Positions 21,461 through 33,679 are shown, counted from the stretch's first letter. The stretch is 64,000 bases of DNA from Stenocarpella maydis (GCA_002270565.1 NQMI01000183.1:1-64000); one strand, 5' to 3'. The notes: generated by a model from the sequence alone, not told the origin. Program-made: numbers and translations.

Positions 21461-22599
21461 TAGTAATATTAAATTAATAATATCTAGCTAAAAGGGAGCA
21501 TATTTTAGTAAAAAGAGGAATTTGGACAAAGAAGGCGTAAGGAAAAAAAGGTTTAAAACTTCGGAATAAGAACTGTTAATTGAAACCTAATAAGCCTACT
21601 TATAAATACGTAGCGAAGATTTATTAATAAATAGGAAAGAGATAAGTAATTTACTTAATTAAGTAACTTATTATAAATTTTAATTTAGTTTTTAATATTC
21701 TTATCTTAATAGTAACTTCTAGAGTTCTACCCTTTAGCTTTTCCTTAACTCTCCTTTTCGGCTTTAGCTTAACTATAAATTTATGTCTTTTCTTCTACTC
21801 TTTATATCTACTATTTACCCTTAGGATATGAACTGTTTAGTTTAAAGCTTATAATAACCTTTATATTATTTTCCTTTATTTTAAGCTTTTAATTATTAAA
21901 AGCTAGTTATAAAATGAAGTATCTTATTAGGATTCCTACTTTTTTCAACTTAATCCTATTTATAAAATAAAGTTTCTCTTATAATCTTAATTTTATTAAT
22001 ATAACTTATTAGCTACCTTTACTACCTTTTAGTTAGGAAGCTCTATTTATAATTCTTATACATTACCTCCCTAATTGCTTATATAGTAGCCTTTAGAAGT
22101 ATAAGATTTCTTTAGCTTACCTTTTCTTAAAACCCCTATAATACCTAATTCTATCTTATTTAAGTACCTTTCTATTTAAGTATTTACCCCTAGCTACTAA
22201 TTAGAATAATATTATACTTAAATATAAAACTTTATATAAGAAAGAGCAATAATAAGAAAGAAGGCTCTCCTTTAATTTAGTTTACTTTTTAATACTTTAC
22301 ATAACCTAAGCATAATTATAAATAATCGTAAGATCCCTTTATTATTTATTAAATAGCTTAATATTTTTAATTTAAGAATTTAAAGATATAACATTTAAGA
22401 TTACTATTTATTATAACGTTTAATAATAATAAACTTAAGTAATAACCTTAATTTCCTAACTTATATAATATATAAAATAAAATAAATTAGGAGTAAAAGG
22501 TTTACATTAATCTCTTTAAAGACCCTTGTAAAATATAAATTCTTAATAATAGATTAGTACCTTTATATACTTTTAGAGGTAAGAATCCTATAATTTAAC
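21461..22599. repeat. AT-rich RIPed spacer
   Basis: Very AT-rich sequence between the two direct-repeat copies. No gene, tRNA or open frame could be supported. Confidence 0.6.
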
Positions 22600-24720
22600 C
22601 CTTATTTGTATTAATAATAATTAAGGGTATTGTAATTATATAAAAGAGATTATAAACTACTTTTAAGCTATTAAGTTTTACTCTTATATTTAAAATTTAA
22701 TTTAACTAAAAGATTTACCAGAAATATACTATAAAGACCTCCTAATAACCCTTTAGAATATAAGAGGCCTTTTAATATAAGAATAGGAACTTTATATCAA
22801 TTATATTCTCATATTTATCTAATAGTAATTAATTAATTTCTAGAATCTTATTTATATTATATAGATAACTATAGATCTAAATACTACGGGTATTATATTA
22901 AGTTTTCATTATTAAATGCTTAAGAATAATTAGAGATTTATCTAGATTATTATACCCCTAGCTATTAAGTATTAAGTGTTTATAATTAGATGAAGAAGAA
23001 TATTCAATATAATTAATACTTATTCTAGTTAAAAGACTTAGGATATTATATATTCATATATAAGGGATTTTATTAGATACTTCCTTATATTTAAACTAAT
23101 AGGAATATTTTTAAAAACCTAGTGTTAGTTAATTTAGGTTAAGGTAACATTATAAAAGGGTAGTACTACTTATAGGCTTCTAGTTGCAAACTATATGGTA
23201 TTTTTCTTTTAGGAGAACTAAGGGTATAATAACTAAGGCTTTAGTAACTAGATTAACTTTAGGCTTCTTATAAACAAGCTTAAATTTATATAGCTTAAAA
23301 AGTATACATTTCTAATTTCAAGTTTTAGTTTTTTAATTTAAATTAAGTAAATTAAGTTAGCTAATTAAGGAAGTATAAAATATCCTAATTATTAGCCTTA
23401 AATATTATAAAGAACTATAAAAAGACAAATATATTATTTACTTATAGTAAGAGATCTTTAATGTAAATAAAGAGAGATAATAAGTTTAAGGCTATACTAA
23501 TTATATTGATAAAGCTTAACCTATCTCTAATTAGCTTTCTAATTATATATTTTAAGACTATTAAATTTATAAGCCTAACTAATATATAGATCTTCTAGTA
23601 GTATAAATCTAAGACTTTAATATACCCTCTTAAAGAATAGTCTTTTATTCTAAGAACTAATACTTTTATTACTAAAGCTATAGATTTAATTAAGAATATT
23701 AGGCTTAATATTTATAACACTCTATTTAAAATATCTAACTTCATAAAGTAAATTAATAAGGCTTAGATTATTAAAGAGTAAGCGAGTAAGATTAAATAAA
23801 CCTTAGAATTAAGGAAGCCTATACCTAATTAGGCTTCTAGTAAGATACTTATACCTAATGCTATTAAAAGGCTGTTATAGTAAATATCTATTACTAATAT
23901 TAGAAACATATTATTTAAGCTTAGGGATATTATTATAAGAGGAGTAAATCCTATTTAATTAAGTGAGTTAAGGGTATTATTTAGATTATTTTACTTTAAT
24001 TTATATACTTAAGTATTTAGGTTTTTAATAATCTAAAGAGGATTATTATAATTTAAGAATATAATTTAAAAATAAAGAAGTGGATAGGGATATTTGGACA
24101 TATTTATTAGGTTCCTATACTTATAATTAGCCTCAGCTATATATACTAGGCTAATAATAAGTAAGATAAAATTAAATAAAAAGAGCTTAAGAAGATATCT
24201 TAGGAGTAGGCTATAAGTAAAAGTAAAACAGCTAAAACTTAAAAGCTTAAGAAGTAGAAGGGACATTAATAGCTTATATAAGTTAATTAAAGATCATTAC
24301 ATATAAACTTTATATTATAAATTATTATTTATTCTTATAATAATTTACAAAATAGTATATTTTAGAGTATAATAATAGGGAATTAAAAAGTTATACTTAA
24401 GCTATAAAAAGAAGTCTTATTATATTATCTTAAATAGTTTCTAGCTTTAGAATAATAATCTTTTTTACTACTTTTAATAATCCATCTATCTAATTAATTT
24501 TTATATATTATAAAATACCTATTTCCAATCCTTCTTTTTTATTTCTTCTCTCTTGAACTTTTTATTCCCCCTTTTCTGCCCCTTATTATATCCGAAGCTC
24601 CTCTAATTATACTTATTAGAGCGCTTAAGAGCTCTAGCAGAATAGTATACTTGATATTAAAGGGCGTTAGATATTTTCCCCATTATCCCTCTTTCTACTA
24701 GCCCATTTTCAATATATGTT
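22600..24720 (+). repeat. RIPed direct repeat, copy B (heavily damaged)
   Basis: It aligns by eye with copy A along its length: the segments around 22.95-23.05, 23.38-23.50 and 24.40-24.72 kb match 19.68-19.78, 20.09-20.21 and 21.13-21.46 kb. Most differences are C-to-T and G-to-A. It is clearly more AT-rich than copy A, so it has been through more RIP or is older. It ends CCCATTTTCAATA, as copy A does. Confidence 0.6.
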
Positions 24721-25384
24721 ATTTTAATTAATTTCTAATATATTCAATATTTAAAAAGATAGGTTAGTATAAGGATGAAATAAGAATTAGAGATATAAGT
24801 AGTACTAAAAAAGAACTATCTTACTAAAACCTTAATACTTATAAGCTTTCTTATTCCTACCCTAACCCCTTTAAATTAATAAAGTTAACTAAAATAAATA
24901 TTTAAATGAAGTTAGTATTAATTAGTCCTAACTTATATTGATTATTTAGCCCTAAAGGAGTGCTGAAGTCAGCGAAGGTTAGGTAAAGTTAGAAAAACTG
25001 CTAGGAACCTAACTGCTGAGCACTTAGTAAATCACGTTATATCTTTACATATATATTAAATATTATTAATATATATATTTAAATTAAAGAAGACAGAAGT
25101 TAAAAAATTAATCTACTTACTAATATAATATAATTACTAGTAAACTATATTAATTGTTTCTATAATTATTCATTAATATTAATTAGATTATAATTTATAA
25201 TTTAATAGGTTAAAAATTTATATTTATTATAAGGAGGAAGTAGTAGTGTAGTAGGTGTAGCTTATATAGCTAGTTTTGGTTTATATAGTAGGTGGTGGTT
25301 GCTTAGTTAGTAGCTACTTATAGTATGATGATTCTAATAGCCTATTGGTGTATAGTTGCATGCTACTATTGCTATAAGGGCAAT
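24721..25384. repeat. AT-rich RIPed sequence bordering the MFS pseudogene
   Basis: AT-rich, with a GTAG/TAGTAG-rich stretch at 25240-25330. The missing C-terminal half of the adjacent MFS gene may lie here beyond recognition. Confidence 0.5.
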
Positions 25385-26412
25385 GATTTAACCATTATTC
25401 CAGGCGTATAGAATGCTGCTAAAGGATATTGCTATGAGACTAGATAAGTATACTTTGTAAATGAGGAGTGTACCGATAAGTTCTAGTTCCGCAAACCTTT
25501 GTTTGTATGGTTTTTCTTGCTGCGGATTGTGGCTGGGATCATGAAGACGTAGGCAAAGGGGCGCAGGCGGCCCCGACACAAAGATTGATGTATAGAGCCC
25601 ATCTCCTATTCGTCAATTGGGATCCAGTCACCACTTTGAAACCGATACAAAAAGGCAGTCTTACCAAGTGGCAGCAGACTCTGCAAAGCCCCCACCAACG
25701 ATGGGGCCAAGGCAGGTGCCCAGTCCCTAGGAAATGCCAGTCGAACCTAAGAAACCATCAGTGAGGCTGAACATAGAGTCGAGAAAAGAGGATAGGTACC
25801 ACAATAAGAAGCGCGCTCCTGGTCACTCGTATTCACCGAGAGCAATATCATTGCACCAGTGTACATGTCGGCCCCTCCAAAGCCACACGAGCAAATCACA
25901 CGGCCCACGATCAAGGCGTCCATCGAAGGGGCTACACCGCAGATTGCTGATTCAGCCTCGAAGAGCGCCACGCAAAAAATGAAGAGCCATTTCGCATCGA
26001 ACTGGGTGTACACCTGCGCCCTATGTGCGGAGAGAGGCGGTCAGTAAGGGTTTGTCACTTAGAATATAGGGTAGACAACGTACCAGAAAAGTTTCGTCGA
26101 GGTTGATCCCAAAAGATATCCCACCGACATCCAAGGCAGTTTATCTACAGCTCCGAATTAGCGAATGACAGGCGGCTGTATGTCTGCCACGACGGTATTT
26201 TCCAGTGAGAAGAGAGTGGTGCAGGACAGGATGGCAACAACCACAAGTACCCATTTGGCACGGTGAACTGATCTTGGGGAGGTTGGGGTGCTGGTTTCCA
26301 CCTGGCCCTTCTCGCTATCGCTACTGACTGCCGTTGGGTCTTGCTCCGCGGCGGCATCAGAAGTTGCCATGCCGGCGCTGTTTTCGTTCTTTTGGGCCTC
26401 TTTCAAAAACAT
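25385..26412 (-). pseudogene. truncated MFS multidrug-efflux transporter with RIP-type stop codons
   Basis: The minus strand encodes the N-terminal half of a 14-TM-type fungal MFS exporter. It has a hydrophilic leader, TM1 (WVLVVVAILSCTTLFSL), the KLPWMSVGYLLGSTSTKLFW segment, then DAKWLFIFCVALFEAESAIC and GLGTCLGPIVGGGFAESAATW, and finally RWALYINL...ISFSSILYAWNNG. Introns are still visible (26084-26017, 25801-25750, and one near 25.62 kb). Reading is blocked by TAA at about 26160 where glutamine (CAA) is expected (VIR-stop-FGAVDKLPW). A TAG replaces tryptophan before GLGTC at about 25727. A frameshift follows YINLCVGAA. Both stops are C:G-to-T:A changes at CpA, the RIP context. Homology ends at about 25385, at the RIPed repeat block. 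Confidence 0.82.
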
Positions 26413-27367
26413 TTTCGGTGAGAATATTCACTCGGGAGGGTTATTTAACACTCAAACTAAGTGTTAATCTCTTGCGAACTGTAGTAGGCAGGTCCGAGGG
26501 GTGACGATTACCAGAGATGATTTAGAAAGTGACCTCGTTTTCAGTCCGTACACAGACGCTTCATAAGCCGTACGCACTCGGTTCCTATACTGCACACTAT
26601 TCAACGCTTGTATCCAGCGTCTGAACAAGGAATGGAAATCTTAATGCCGACGGCAGAGGGTCACAAAATAGAAACACCAGCAAGAAAGGAGAAAGTAGAA
26701 AAGGGGACCCATCCCGGTGCGGCGTTAGTATCGACTTGACCCGCATATAACTATGAAAATGCCCCATCGGCGATGTATGTAGGGTTATCACCGCGGACCC
26801 GAGTACACAAAATACTTCATTGTTACCTAGCCTCCTAGCCTCACTAAGCCACCTCAGGTCCGGATAGTGGTATTACCTATGAAGCTCTCGGGGCCGGCCC
26901 ACTTTATCAGCCAGGGATACTTTTTTGATTGCTACGGTGATTTGTCGGCGGCGCAAGGAACGGCTGTGGCTAGCATTCCATGCCGCCAGGGAATGCAACG
27001 TTGGCAGGGGTATAGGCGCATCGCGAAAGCTACACCGACGGGACGCATGCTGGGTCTTGTAGTACGGCATCATGCTTCCTTACATCATCCGGGTGTACTG
27101 CATGCGGGGATGGCTGCACAGCGTGCTCGCTATGTTGGCGCCATGAGAGAATCAGAACCCACCTCGACAAAGAAACCTGGAGAACCAGCCATGGGCGCGA
27201 TTCCGGTCCCGAGGTCAAGATACACGCCATTCAACGAGCTCGAGCGGGTTTATAAAAAACGCATGGCGTCTTGCCATGGAGTCATTACACGTCCTCTCAC
27301 ACCAGCATCCGAGCTGTGAGACGAAGTTACTTGCCAACAGCCACTGACACTGGTGCACTGCAACAAC
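26413..27367. other. intergenic, no gene seen
   Basis: No ORF with family features. The 150-codon plus-strand ORF at 26867-27319 is mirrored by ORFs on the other strand and lacks any domain. Confidence 0.5.
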
Positions 27368-28378
27368 ATGAAGGCCTCCACGACCGTTCTGACCACCCTG
27401 GCCCTGAATGTTGCCTTGGACTGGGCCGCTCCGGCAACCAAGACTGGACCAAGCAAGTGGCCAGAAGACAACCAGCTGTCCTGCGCGTGCATGTTTCCCT
27501 AATCCCACCCCAGGCCACAATGCTGGGCATGCTGTTCGCCAGGCACCGCCAGATCCGAGCTATACCACCTTAAATTTCTGCGGAGCGCAAAACTCCCACG
27601 CAGTTGAGCGACGTCGGCGAGGACTACAACATTAACGTGCTCTGGTACCTCCAGCAGCGCAAGATCCTCGTGACCAGCTCGTATAATCTCTCGGCTACTT
27701 ACTGCGAGCCCACCGGCCTGTCCGCCGCCAACACATCCGGATTGACCGTGCAACTACTTGTGCATGGCGCCACATACAACATGATTATGTGGGACTTGCC
27801 ATATGAACCCGAGACGTCCAGCTTGGTACAACCACGCCGCGGCCAGGGGCTACGCTACCCTTGCGGTAGACCAGGTCAATCCCGCGAGGTGGGGACACAT
27901 CCCGACTTCGTACACCACGCAGAGCACGCCGCGTTCGAGGGAGATCACCTGCTTTTACGGCAACTACGACGATGGGATCCTTTCTCTCGACTTTGAGCTG
28001 CGAGACTTCGACACGCTGGGAGCCTCCATCACCATTCCGTCGCACACAGTGTACGTGCAAAGTTAAACCCAGGTACTGGTCCTGTCTTCCTTGGGAACGG
28101 CGATGGTAAGTCAGACATTTTCATTTTCCTTTTTGCTCCCCCAAAAGAAATGAAAAGAGGCTGATAAAACTGTACAAAAAAAAAAAAAGATGCCACGTTC
28201 TGCGGCAGGAGGTGTGGTGTCGATCCGATTCCCTACGAGGTGGCCCAACTTTCCCAATGGGCGGACCAAGTCGTCAAGATCTACCCAGAGACGGGCCATG
28301 TCATCCATCTATCTGCACAGGACCATCACTCAACTGATTGAGGATACTCACGCGTTCTTGCTGAAGTGGGGCATTTGA
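27368..28378 (+). pseudogene. decayed secreted alpha/beta-hydrolase
   Basis: The region begins with a signal peptide-like start (MKASTTVLTTLALNVAL). It then holds blocks typical of a fungal secreted alpha/beta-hydrolase family: NLSATYCEPTG, LQLLVHGATYN-type sequence (VQLLVHGATYNMIMWDLPY) and YNHAAARGYATLAVDQ. The C-terminal block is GNGDDATFCG...ETGHVIHLSAQ, where the ETGH histidine would be catalytic. The blocks lie in different frames. There is an extra base at about 27826, an early stop after SCACMFP, a missing central part (nucleophile elbow not found) and another frameshift near 28343 before FLLKWGI. An 88-nt intron (28107-28189, ending in a poly-A-rich tract) is still recognisable. It is non-functional as assembled. 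Confidence 0.72.
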
Positions 28379-28962
28379 AGGGCGTTATCTCGACTATTGA
28401 TCAAAATGCCGCTTCCGGTGAAGATAAAGAGAGCCACATCAGCAACCTGTGGTTATCTGGCTTGACGCACGGAGGGTGTACGTGGCCTTTTTCAACTTGA
28501 TATTCTTGGGTCAGAGGTTAGGAGAATAGCAAGCTTGATACATTAGGTATAAATTAAAGCCTGGAGCCCTGCAGATACGCCACCCATGTCCACGCGGATT
28601 GTCTCTTGTCTGAGGCGTGGTCGAAGAGGGACTAGGGCGGCTGCAAATCCTGGGCACAACCCCTGTCACCCTGCAATCCTTCACGTCATGACCGAAGCAA
28701 TGCTTCGGCGGTGAGGAGTAGGCGATAGGGGATAGGGGATAGGCGACAGGTATCTCCGGTTTGTTCACACATGTGATTGTAGGGCGGAGGGAGGGATTGG
28801 ATGGAGCTCTTCTGGTGAACGTCTCACTGAGGAACTTGGACACAGTGCATCTTAGTTCATAATAAATTATTATTCCTGAGGCCTCTCGACCTTTCAAGTC
28901 CCAGAACAGTAGTTCGTCGGGTCCGGGAGCATTCATAGTCCATCAGACCCGCCAACACCAAC
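28379..28962. other. intergenic, promoter of the SDR gene
   Basis: No coding region. A short GATAGGGGATAGG direct repeat lies at 28722-28742. The 3' end should contain the core promoter of the dehydrogenase gene at 28963. Confidence 0.5.
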
Positions 28963-29889
28963 ATGCGTACTGTTTGGTTCATCACCGGAGCTTCCAACGG
29001 CTTTGGCCTGCTCCTTTCTCTGCGCGCCTTAAAAGCCGGACACAATGTCATCAGCACGATGCGCAACAAGTCAAAGGCAGCGCAGGCAGCCAAGTCTATC
29101 GAAGATGCCGGTGGCAAAGTCTTGGAACTGGACCTGACCGAGCCCCAGGCTGGCATAGCCAAGAAAGTACAAGACGCCGAGGCTATCTACGGCAAGATCG
29201 ATGTCCTCGTTAATAATGCTGGTTACTCTCTTCTCGGCCCTGTCGAGCTCTTCACGTAAGTCAGCATGCCCATGCACGAGAGACATCTCCAGTTCAGCAC
29301 TAAAAGAGGCACTTGTAGTGAAAAAGAGGCCAATCTCCAGATACAGACCAACTTGTTTGGCCCGCTATACGCTACCCAAGCTGTCCTTCCTGGCATGCGC
29401 GCCCGCCGGTCTGGCACTATCGTCAACGTTAGCAGCGTAGCTGGACAGGATGGTCTGCCTACTTGTGGTCTGTACGCAGCTAGCAAGTTTGCTCTCGAGG
29501 GTCTTTCAGAGTCCCTGTCGAGGGAGGCGGCCGAGTTCGGCATCTCAGTGCTGATTGTCGAGCCAGGCGGCTTCCGTACTAACTTCCTGAATGGCAGAGT
29601 AGTGAATGAAAAAGGCCTGGGCAAGAATAACGAGTATGAGGGCACTCAGGTGCACAAGACGATGAAGATGTTTGAAGACTACAATGGAAAGCAGCAGGGC
29701 GATCCGGGAAAGGCCACCGAGAGAATTTTCGAAGCGGTCACTGGGGAAGGCCAAGGCGGCCAGGTTAAGGGCAAAGTTCTGAGACTGCCACTTGGGAAGG
29801 ACGCTTTCGATAGAATCACCCAAAAAGTCGATCACGTCAAGAAAGACCTCGAAACAACCGAAAGTGTAGCCTATTCAACGGATATTTAG
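28963..29889 (+). CDS. short-chain dehydrogenase/reductase
   Basis: Two exons (28963-29255 and 29319-29889) encode about 287 residues. The 63-nt intron has donor GTAAGT. The Rossmann nucleotide-binding motif TGASNGFG is at residues 8-15 and NNAG at about 88. The catalytic serine is in NVSSVAG, and the YAASK motif supplies catalytic Tyr and Lys. VEPGGFRTNF is the usual segment after the active site. This is the classical SDR type, oxidising or reducing alcohols/ketones with NAD(P)(H). The GASNGFG variant is common in fungal SDRs annotated as oxidoreductases acting on retinal-like or small ketone substrates, but the substrate here is unknown. The gene is complete and lies between decayed genes. 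Confidence 0.93.
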
Positions 29890-31183
29890 AGATGCAAAGA
29901 GACAAGGAAGCAATACCCTGAGCGGAGCAGTGGCCAGTAACAGGATCTCGCGACTAACTACCTGCATTCAATATCATGTCAGAGAGGCTTGCAACATGCT
30001 TAAATTTGACGAGACCATAGGCTCGCTACGTGCAAGATAAATAGCATGTACGAAAGTTGAGTTGAGGGTCCTTGATAAAACAACTATGTTCCCTTTTTTC
30101 TTATAAAGAATCACCGGTCATAGTTCACCCAGCGTTTCATCATCGCCCACCCAGTACAAGCAATTAAGCGTGCAGCCTATTGTAATCAGTTTTAGATAGT
30201 TTTATTATAAGGCTAATATTCTTTTATTAATATTATATTTCGCAGCAAAAACTGGGTCTTCAACCGTTTATAATTATAAAAAGGGACTGTTATTGCTCTT
30301 TCTTTCTGAAGAAAATTGTGACTGGATTATAAAAATGAAACTAGAAAATGAAACTAGAGAGAGGTAAAGTCGCTAGAGTCAGGATACCATGAGTACTTAA
30401 GTACAAAGTAATGACTTCAAATCCGTTTCAAGCTGCATCTCTGCTACTAGTAGAGACTCTCGGAGGACGCAATCCAAATTATTGAATTTAATCTGTCGAC
30501 TTCTTATCTTTGGCAAAGCCAAATCCAGTTCCCCAATCTGTTGTTTGGGTTGATGAGTGGGCGGGCAAAATAAGTTACATTTTACGCTACGAGATGTGAA
30601 AAAAGAGCAACTGGCGTTAGGTGGAGCAGCATTTCACGTAATGGTTATGTGTTTCATAAACTTAAAGTGTTAAAGGGTTCCTCCTATACCTAATTGTCCG
30701 AGAGAACAGCCATCCCACTCTCTCGCTATGTCTCTCCCATGCCATCACGCTATTGATACTACAATCATTCATCATTTAAGGAAACCTCCACGCCTCCATC
30801 GTTTGATATACTCCGTCAGCAATTCATGGCCGATTCCTCCTACCCCACCTGGGCACGCAAGGGTCGCGACACAGCCCTAGCATTTTCCGTGCCGAGAACC
30901 ACGGAGCCGTTCCCCAGGCTCCGGAAGTGGCCTCGGAAGAACGATTCCAGCGAAGCAATGGAACCTGTCCTAGAAGCTCTCTGGAGCCATTCCTCATGGG
31001 GTAGCGCCTCGGCATACCTCCCTGGAAGGGAATAGGTAGACTTGACTATATAGCATAGAGCACCTGGGCACCGAGTGAGTCGGGAAGACGTCTGATGTTG
31101 TCTCTATTCTGGATCTTTCCCTCTAACATCAGGATTCAGGGTTATAGGAGGCCACGCTGGGCTAATCTTCATAACGAATAACC
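29890..31183. other. intergenic, no gene seen
   Basis: 1.3 kb between convergent genes (SDR plus, kinase-like minus). A locally AT-rich stretch lies at 30.17-30.35 kb. The 63-69 codon ORFs around 30.83-31.03 kb overlap on both strands and show no domain. Confidence 0.5.
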
Positions 31184-31990
31184 TCAGTCCTCCTCATCGT
31201 CCGGGACGGGGAGAAACCCCGCGCCGCGTCCGGTTTCCTCTTGTAATTCCGCATGGAGCGTATTCATCTCGGCGTCTTTAAGCCACTGGCCGTGCACCCC
31301 TTCACAAGTCCCAAAGTCAATCATCTTGGTTCAGCCGTCTCCGAGTATGAAGTTGTAGCGGCAGACGTCCCCGTGCAGCAGATCCAGGGCGTGGAGGCGG
31401 CCCCGGACCTCGGCGCAGCGGGGCAGGTCGTCGATGCCAGCGTGGCGGCCGTCGACCCTCTCAAGCAGGAAACCAATGATGCGACCCTCCTCGTGGATAT
31501 GGCCCAGGAACTTGGGCACAATGTCTGTGTCCTGAATGAGGCGGTATACATGTGTTTCCTGCTCGATTCGGGGAACCTCCCACTCGAAGCGCGCAATCTT
31601 TGCTATGTACGTCCGGACCGGTGCAGGCTCTTCCTTCAGCCTGCACTCGAAGGTGCAGAGGGCTAGGTATTTAATTCTTTCCAGCGAGAGGACGCCGAAT
31701 TTTTGCGGGTGCCATACCTCTGCCACCTCAGGTAGGGGTTGCAGTTCCAGTGACGACTGTAGATTTTGGCTCCCCTCGGCCCGTGAGACATGGGCGACGT
31801 TCCATCCGTCTTCGTTGTAAGGGAATGGCGGCAGGGAGTAAAGGGGCAAATCAAAGTCTTCGCAGGCCAATGTACCGGGTGCAACGATAACGTATTTGAC
31901 TCTCGCGCCACAGCCGATTCGAAGGTAACTCTCTGTACTCGGGTCCGTCTCCGCAGAGAGTACCCGAGGTGATTGCGAGGGTAATTCCAT
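31184..31990 (-). pseudogene. protein kinase-like protein interrupted by one in-frame TGA
   Basis: A 219-codon frame starts at 31990 and stops at 31331. The same frame then continues uninterrupted for 48 codons to TGA at 31184. The translation has VPRIEQETHVYRLIQ, PKFLGHIHEEGRIIGFLLE, the catalytic-loop-like LHGDVCRYNFILGDG, and after the stop TKMIDFGTCEG, the equivalent of the DFG metal-binding motif. Small fungal kinase-like or aminoglycoside-phosphotransferase-like proteins have exactly this HGDVNRYNF...IDF order. The TGA therefore lies between two catalytic motifs. It could be a CGA-to-TGA mutation, a sequencing error or, less likely, a read-through codon. Without the downstream part the protein should be inactive. 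Confidence 0.7.
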
Positions 31991-32384
31991 GAGAAGCCGT
32001 ATGAGCGGGTGAAAGATAATGTCTTGACGCCAGGTAAATCGAGCCTGAGAAAGATATCAAAAGTGATGAGGGACAGGAATAGGACGAATACAGAGAACGG
32101 AGTTGTTGCCAGGAGAAGGAAATCGGGTATTTCGATGTGCCCGACGAAAATCCAAGGCCCAATCTAAAATTAACAATAGATGACTGAGACGCAGCTGATG
32201 TACGCCAAGCGCCTGAACCAAGTGTTGGTATCTAATTACACGACCATGTTGTCGTGTTGGCTCACCAACGTGACGTTGAATTATCTTAGTTCGCGGCAGC
32301 TGCGCCGCCTCAGTAAGGCCGTCTAGGGCGTGGCCCTCGTCGACTCGCCGGTCTCTGATGCGCACCAAACACTCCCGCACGAGG
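31991..32384. other. intergenic, no gene seen
   Basis: About 0.4 kb between the kinase-like gene start and the thioesterase fragment. The minus-strand ORF running through it is antisense to the fragment and shows no domain. Confidence 0.45.
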
Positions 32385-32877
32385 TGATCGCGCACGTCGT
32401 ACCTAGGTGCGGCCGTCGGCGACCAGGCAAAACGACCCCGGACCCCGACGAGGGAGGAGGCCCTCGGCTGCATCGAGGCGCAGTTCATCCGGCACTCGCG
32501 CGTGCTGGAAAAGTACCAGCCGCCGCTCGGCGAGGGCAAGGACGTGCCTTGTGTGATGGCGAGCTGCATGCGTAACATGGACACTGAGCGACTCTGTGGA
32601 GTGGCTTACCCATGGCTCAACAACCCGGCTGCTCGAGAGGCGTCGATCGAGGGCTGCGGTCGGCTTCTTGGAAGGCAGGTCCCGGTGCTAGAGGTCGACT
32701 GCAACCATTGTGAAGTGTTCGATGTTGCTCATGTGGGTTTCCCTTCCGCTCGTCGCCACCGTTGGCCGTCTTTGACATGCCCAAAATTTACGAACTGAAA
32801 AATGGGCACAGGTCGCAGATGTTGCTGAAAAACTGGAACAAGCATGTCAAATCTGTGTTCTAAATGGGACCAACTAA
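32385..32877 (+). pseudogene. thioesterase C-terminal fragment (PKS/NRPS-type)
   Basis: An open frame from about 32385 encodes EEALGCIEAQFIRHSRVLEK, then YQPPLGEGKDVPCVMASC, VAYPWLNNPA and LEVDCNHCEVFDVAH. The 79-nt intron at 32733-32811 (GTGGGT...CAG) leads to VADVAEKLEQACQICVLNG and a stop at 32875-32877. This order matches the end of thioesterase-like alpha/beta-hydrolase domains that terminate fungal polyketide or non-ribosomal peptide synthetases. The histidine of the NHF motif would be catalytic; here NHF reads NHC. The nucleophile region and all upstream synthase domains are missing, and the frame is blocked by TGA at about 32382. It is probably the last piece of a lost biosynthetic gene. 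Confidence 0.5.
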
Positions 32878-33679
32878 GCCAGGGCCAACTATATTACTTA
32901 TATAGCCAGGACCCAACTGCCCAGCATCCCCTTCCACAGTATTTGAAGAGGTGGAGATCTGATCAGCACTACTTCCGCGCCTTTTGGAGGCCGGGGAGTC
33001 AACAGAAAACGCCTGTAAGAAGGGTGAAGGCCTCAGGCTCAGCGGTGTCGCTAGTCTTAAATACCACCGCTACTGAGTTACCCACACGCTGCGCCATTAC
33101 TGTGTGCCCTCAGTCGCTATACTTGAAACCACTACCATTACTCTCACGTAACTATGTAGCTACACCCTGGCGAGTCATGTTATCTGCTCAAGTGAAAATG
33201 GAACATCTCGTTCAGGCATATTGAGAGACAAAGCCAAGCTACAGCGACGATGCTCCATATTTGGGCTCATTGAAGTAAAGGCTGCCCGTAATATGATTTC
33301 CTGAGCAAGGAAGATCGGACAGTATCAAATGGCCTTGGGATTAGACAGAGGATCGTACTACTTTTGGCCATACTTAGGTATGATGCAATCATCCTGTAGC
33401 CAAGCTAGTGGACACGAAAACAGAGTGCAGAGCGCAGTCTTGTAGACTGAAACAAGGAGAATAACGCTTCTGGTAATAGCCTCCTTTATTGGTATTGCAT
33501 ATAGATAGAGCTAGATAAACCATGCGTTGGCCGCCTACACTTAGACCGCTGATAACTTTTATCCCAGATTAGTAACTAAGTTCTCTTTCTGACCAGTCGT
33601 GGAACTGGGAGAGTCACGGATATCTTGTTTTGAGATACCAGAAATTTAGTGCATGCATCTAACATTCCATCCTCTCTGC
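32878..33679. other. intergenic, no gene seen
   Basis: 0.8 kb downstream of both flanking genes. The 126-codon ORF at 32844-33224 shows no recognisable domain and partly overlaps the thioesterase fragment end. Confidence 0.5.

Noticed and set aside
17469..25384. A CRISPR-like or satellite array in the AT-rich block
   Set aside because: No regularly spaced short repeats. The repetition seen is a long direct duplication of transposon-derived sequence.
26867..27319. 150-codon plus-strand ORF upstream of the hydrolase pseudogene
   Set aside because: No domain, irregular composition, and overlapping ORFs on the opposite strand.
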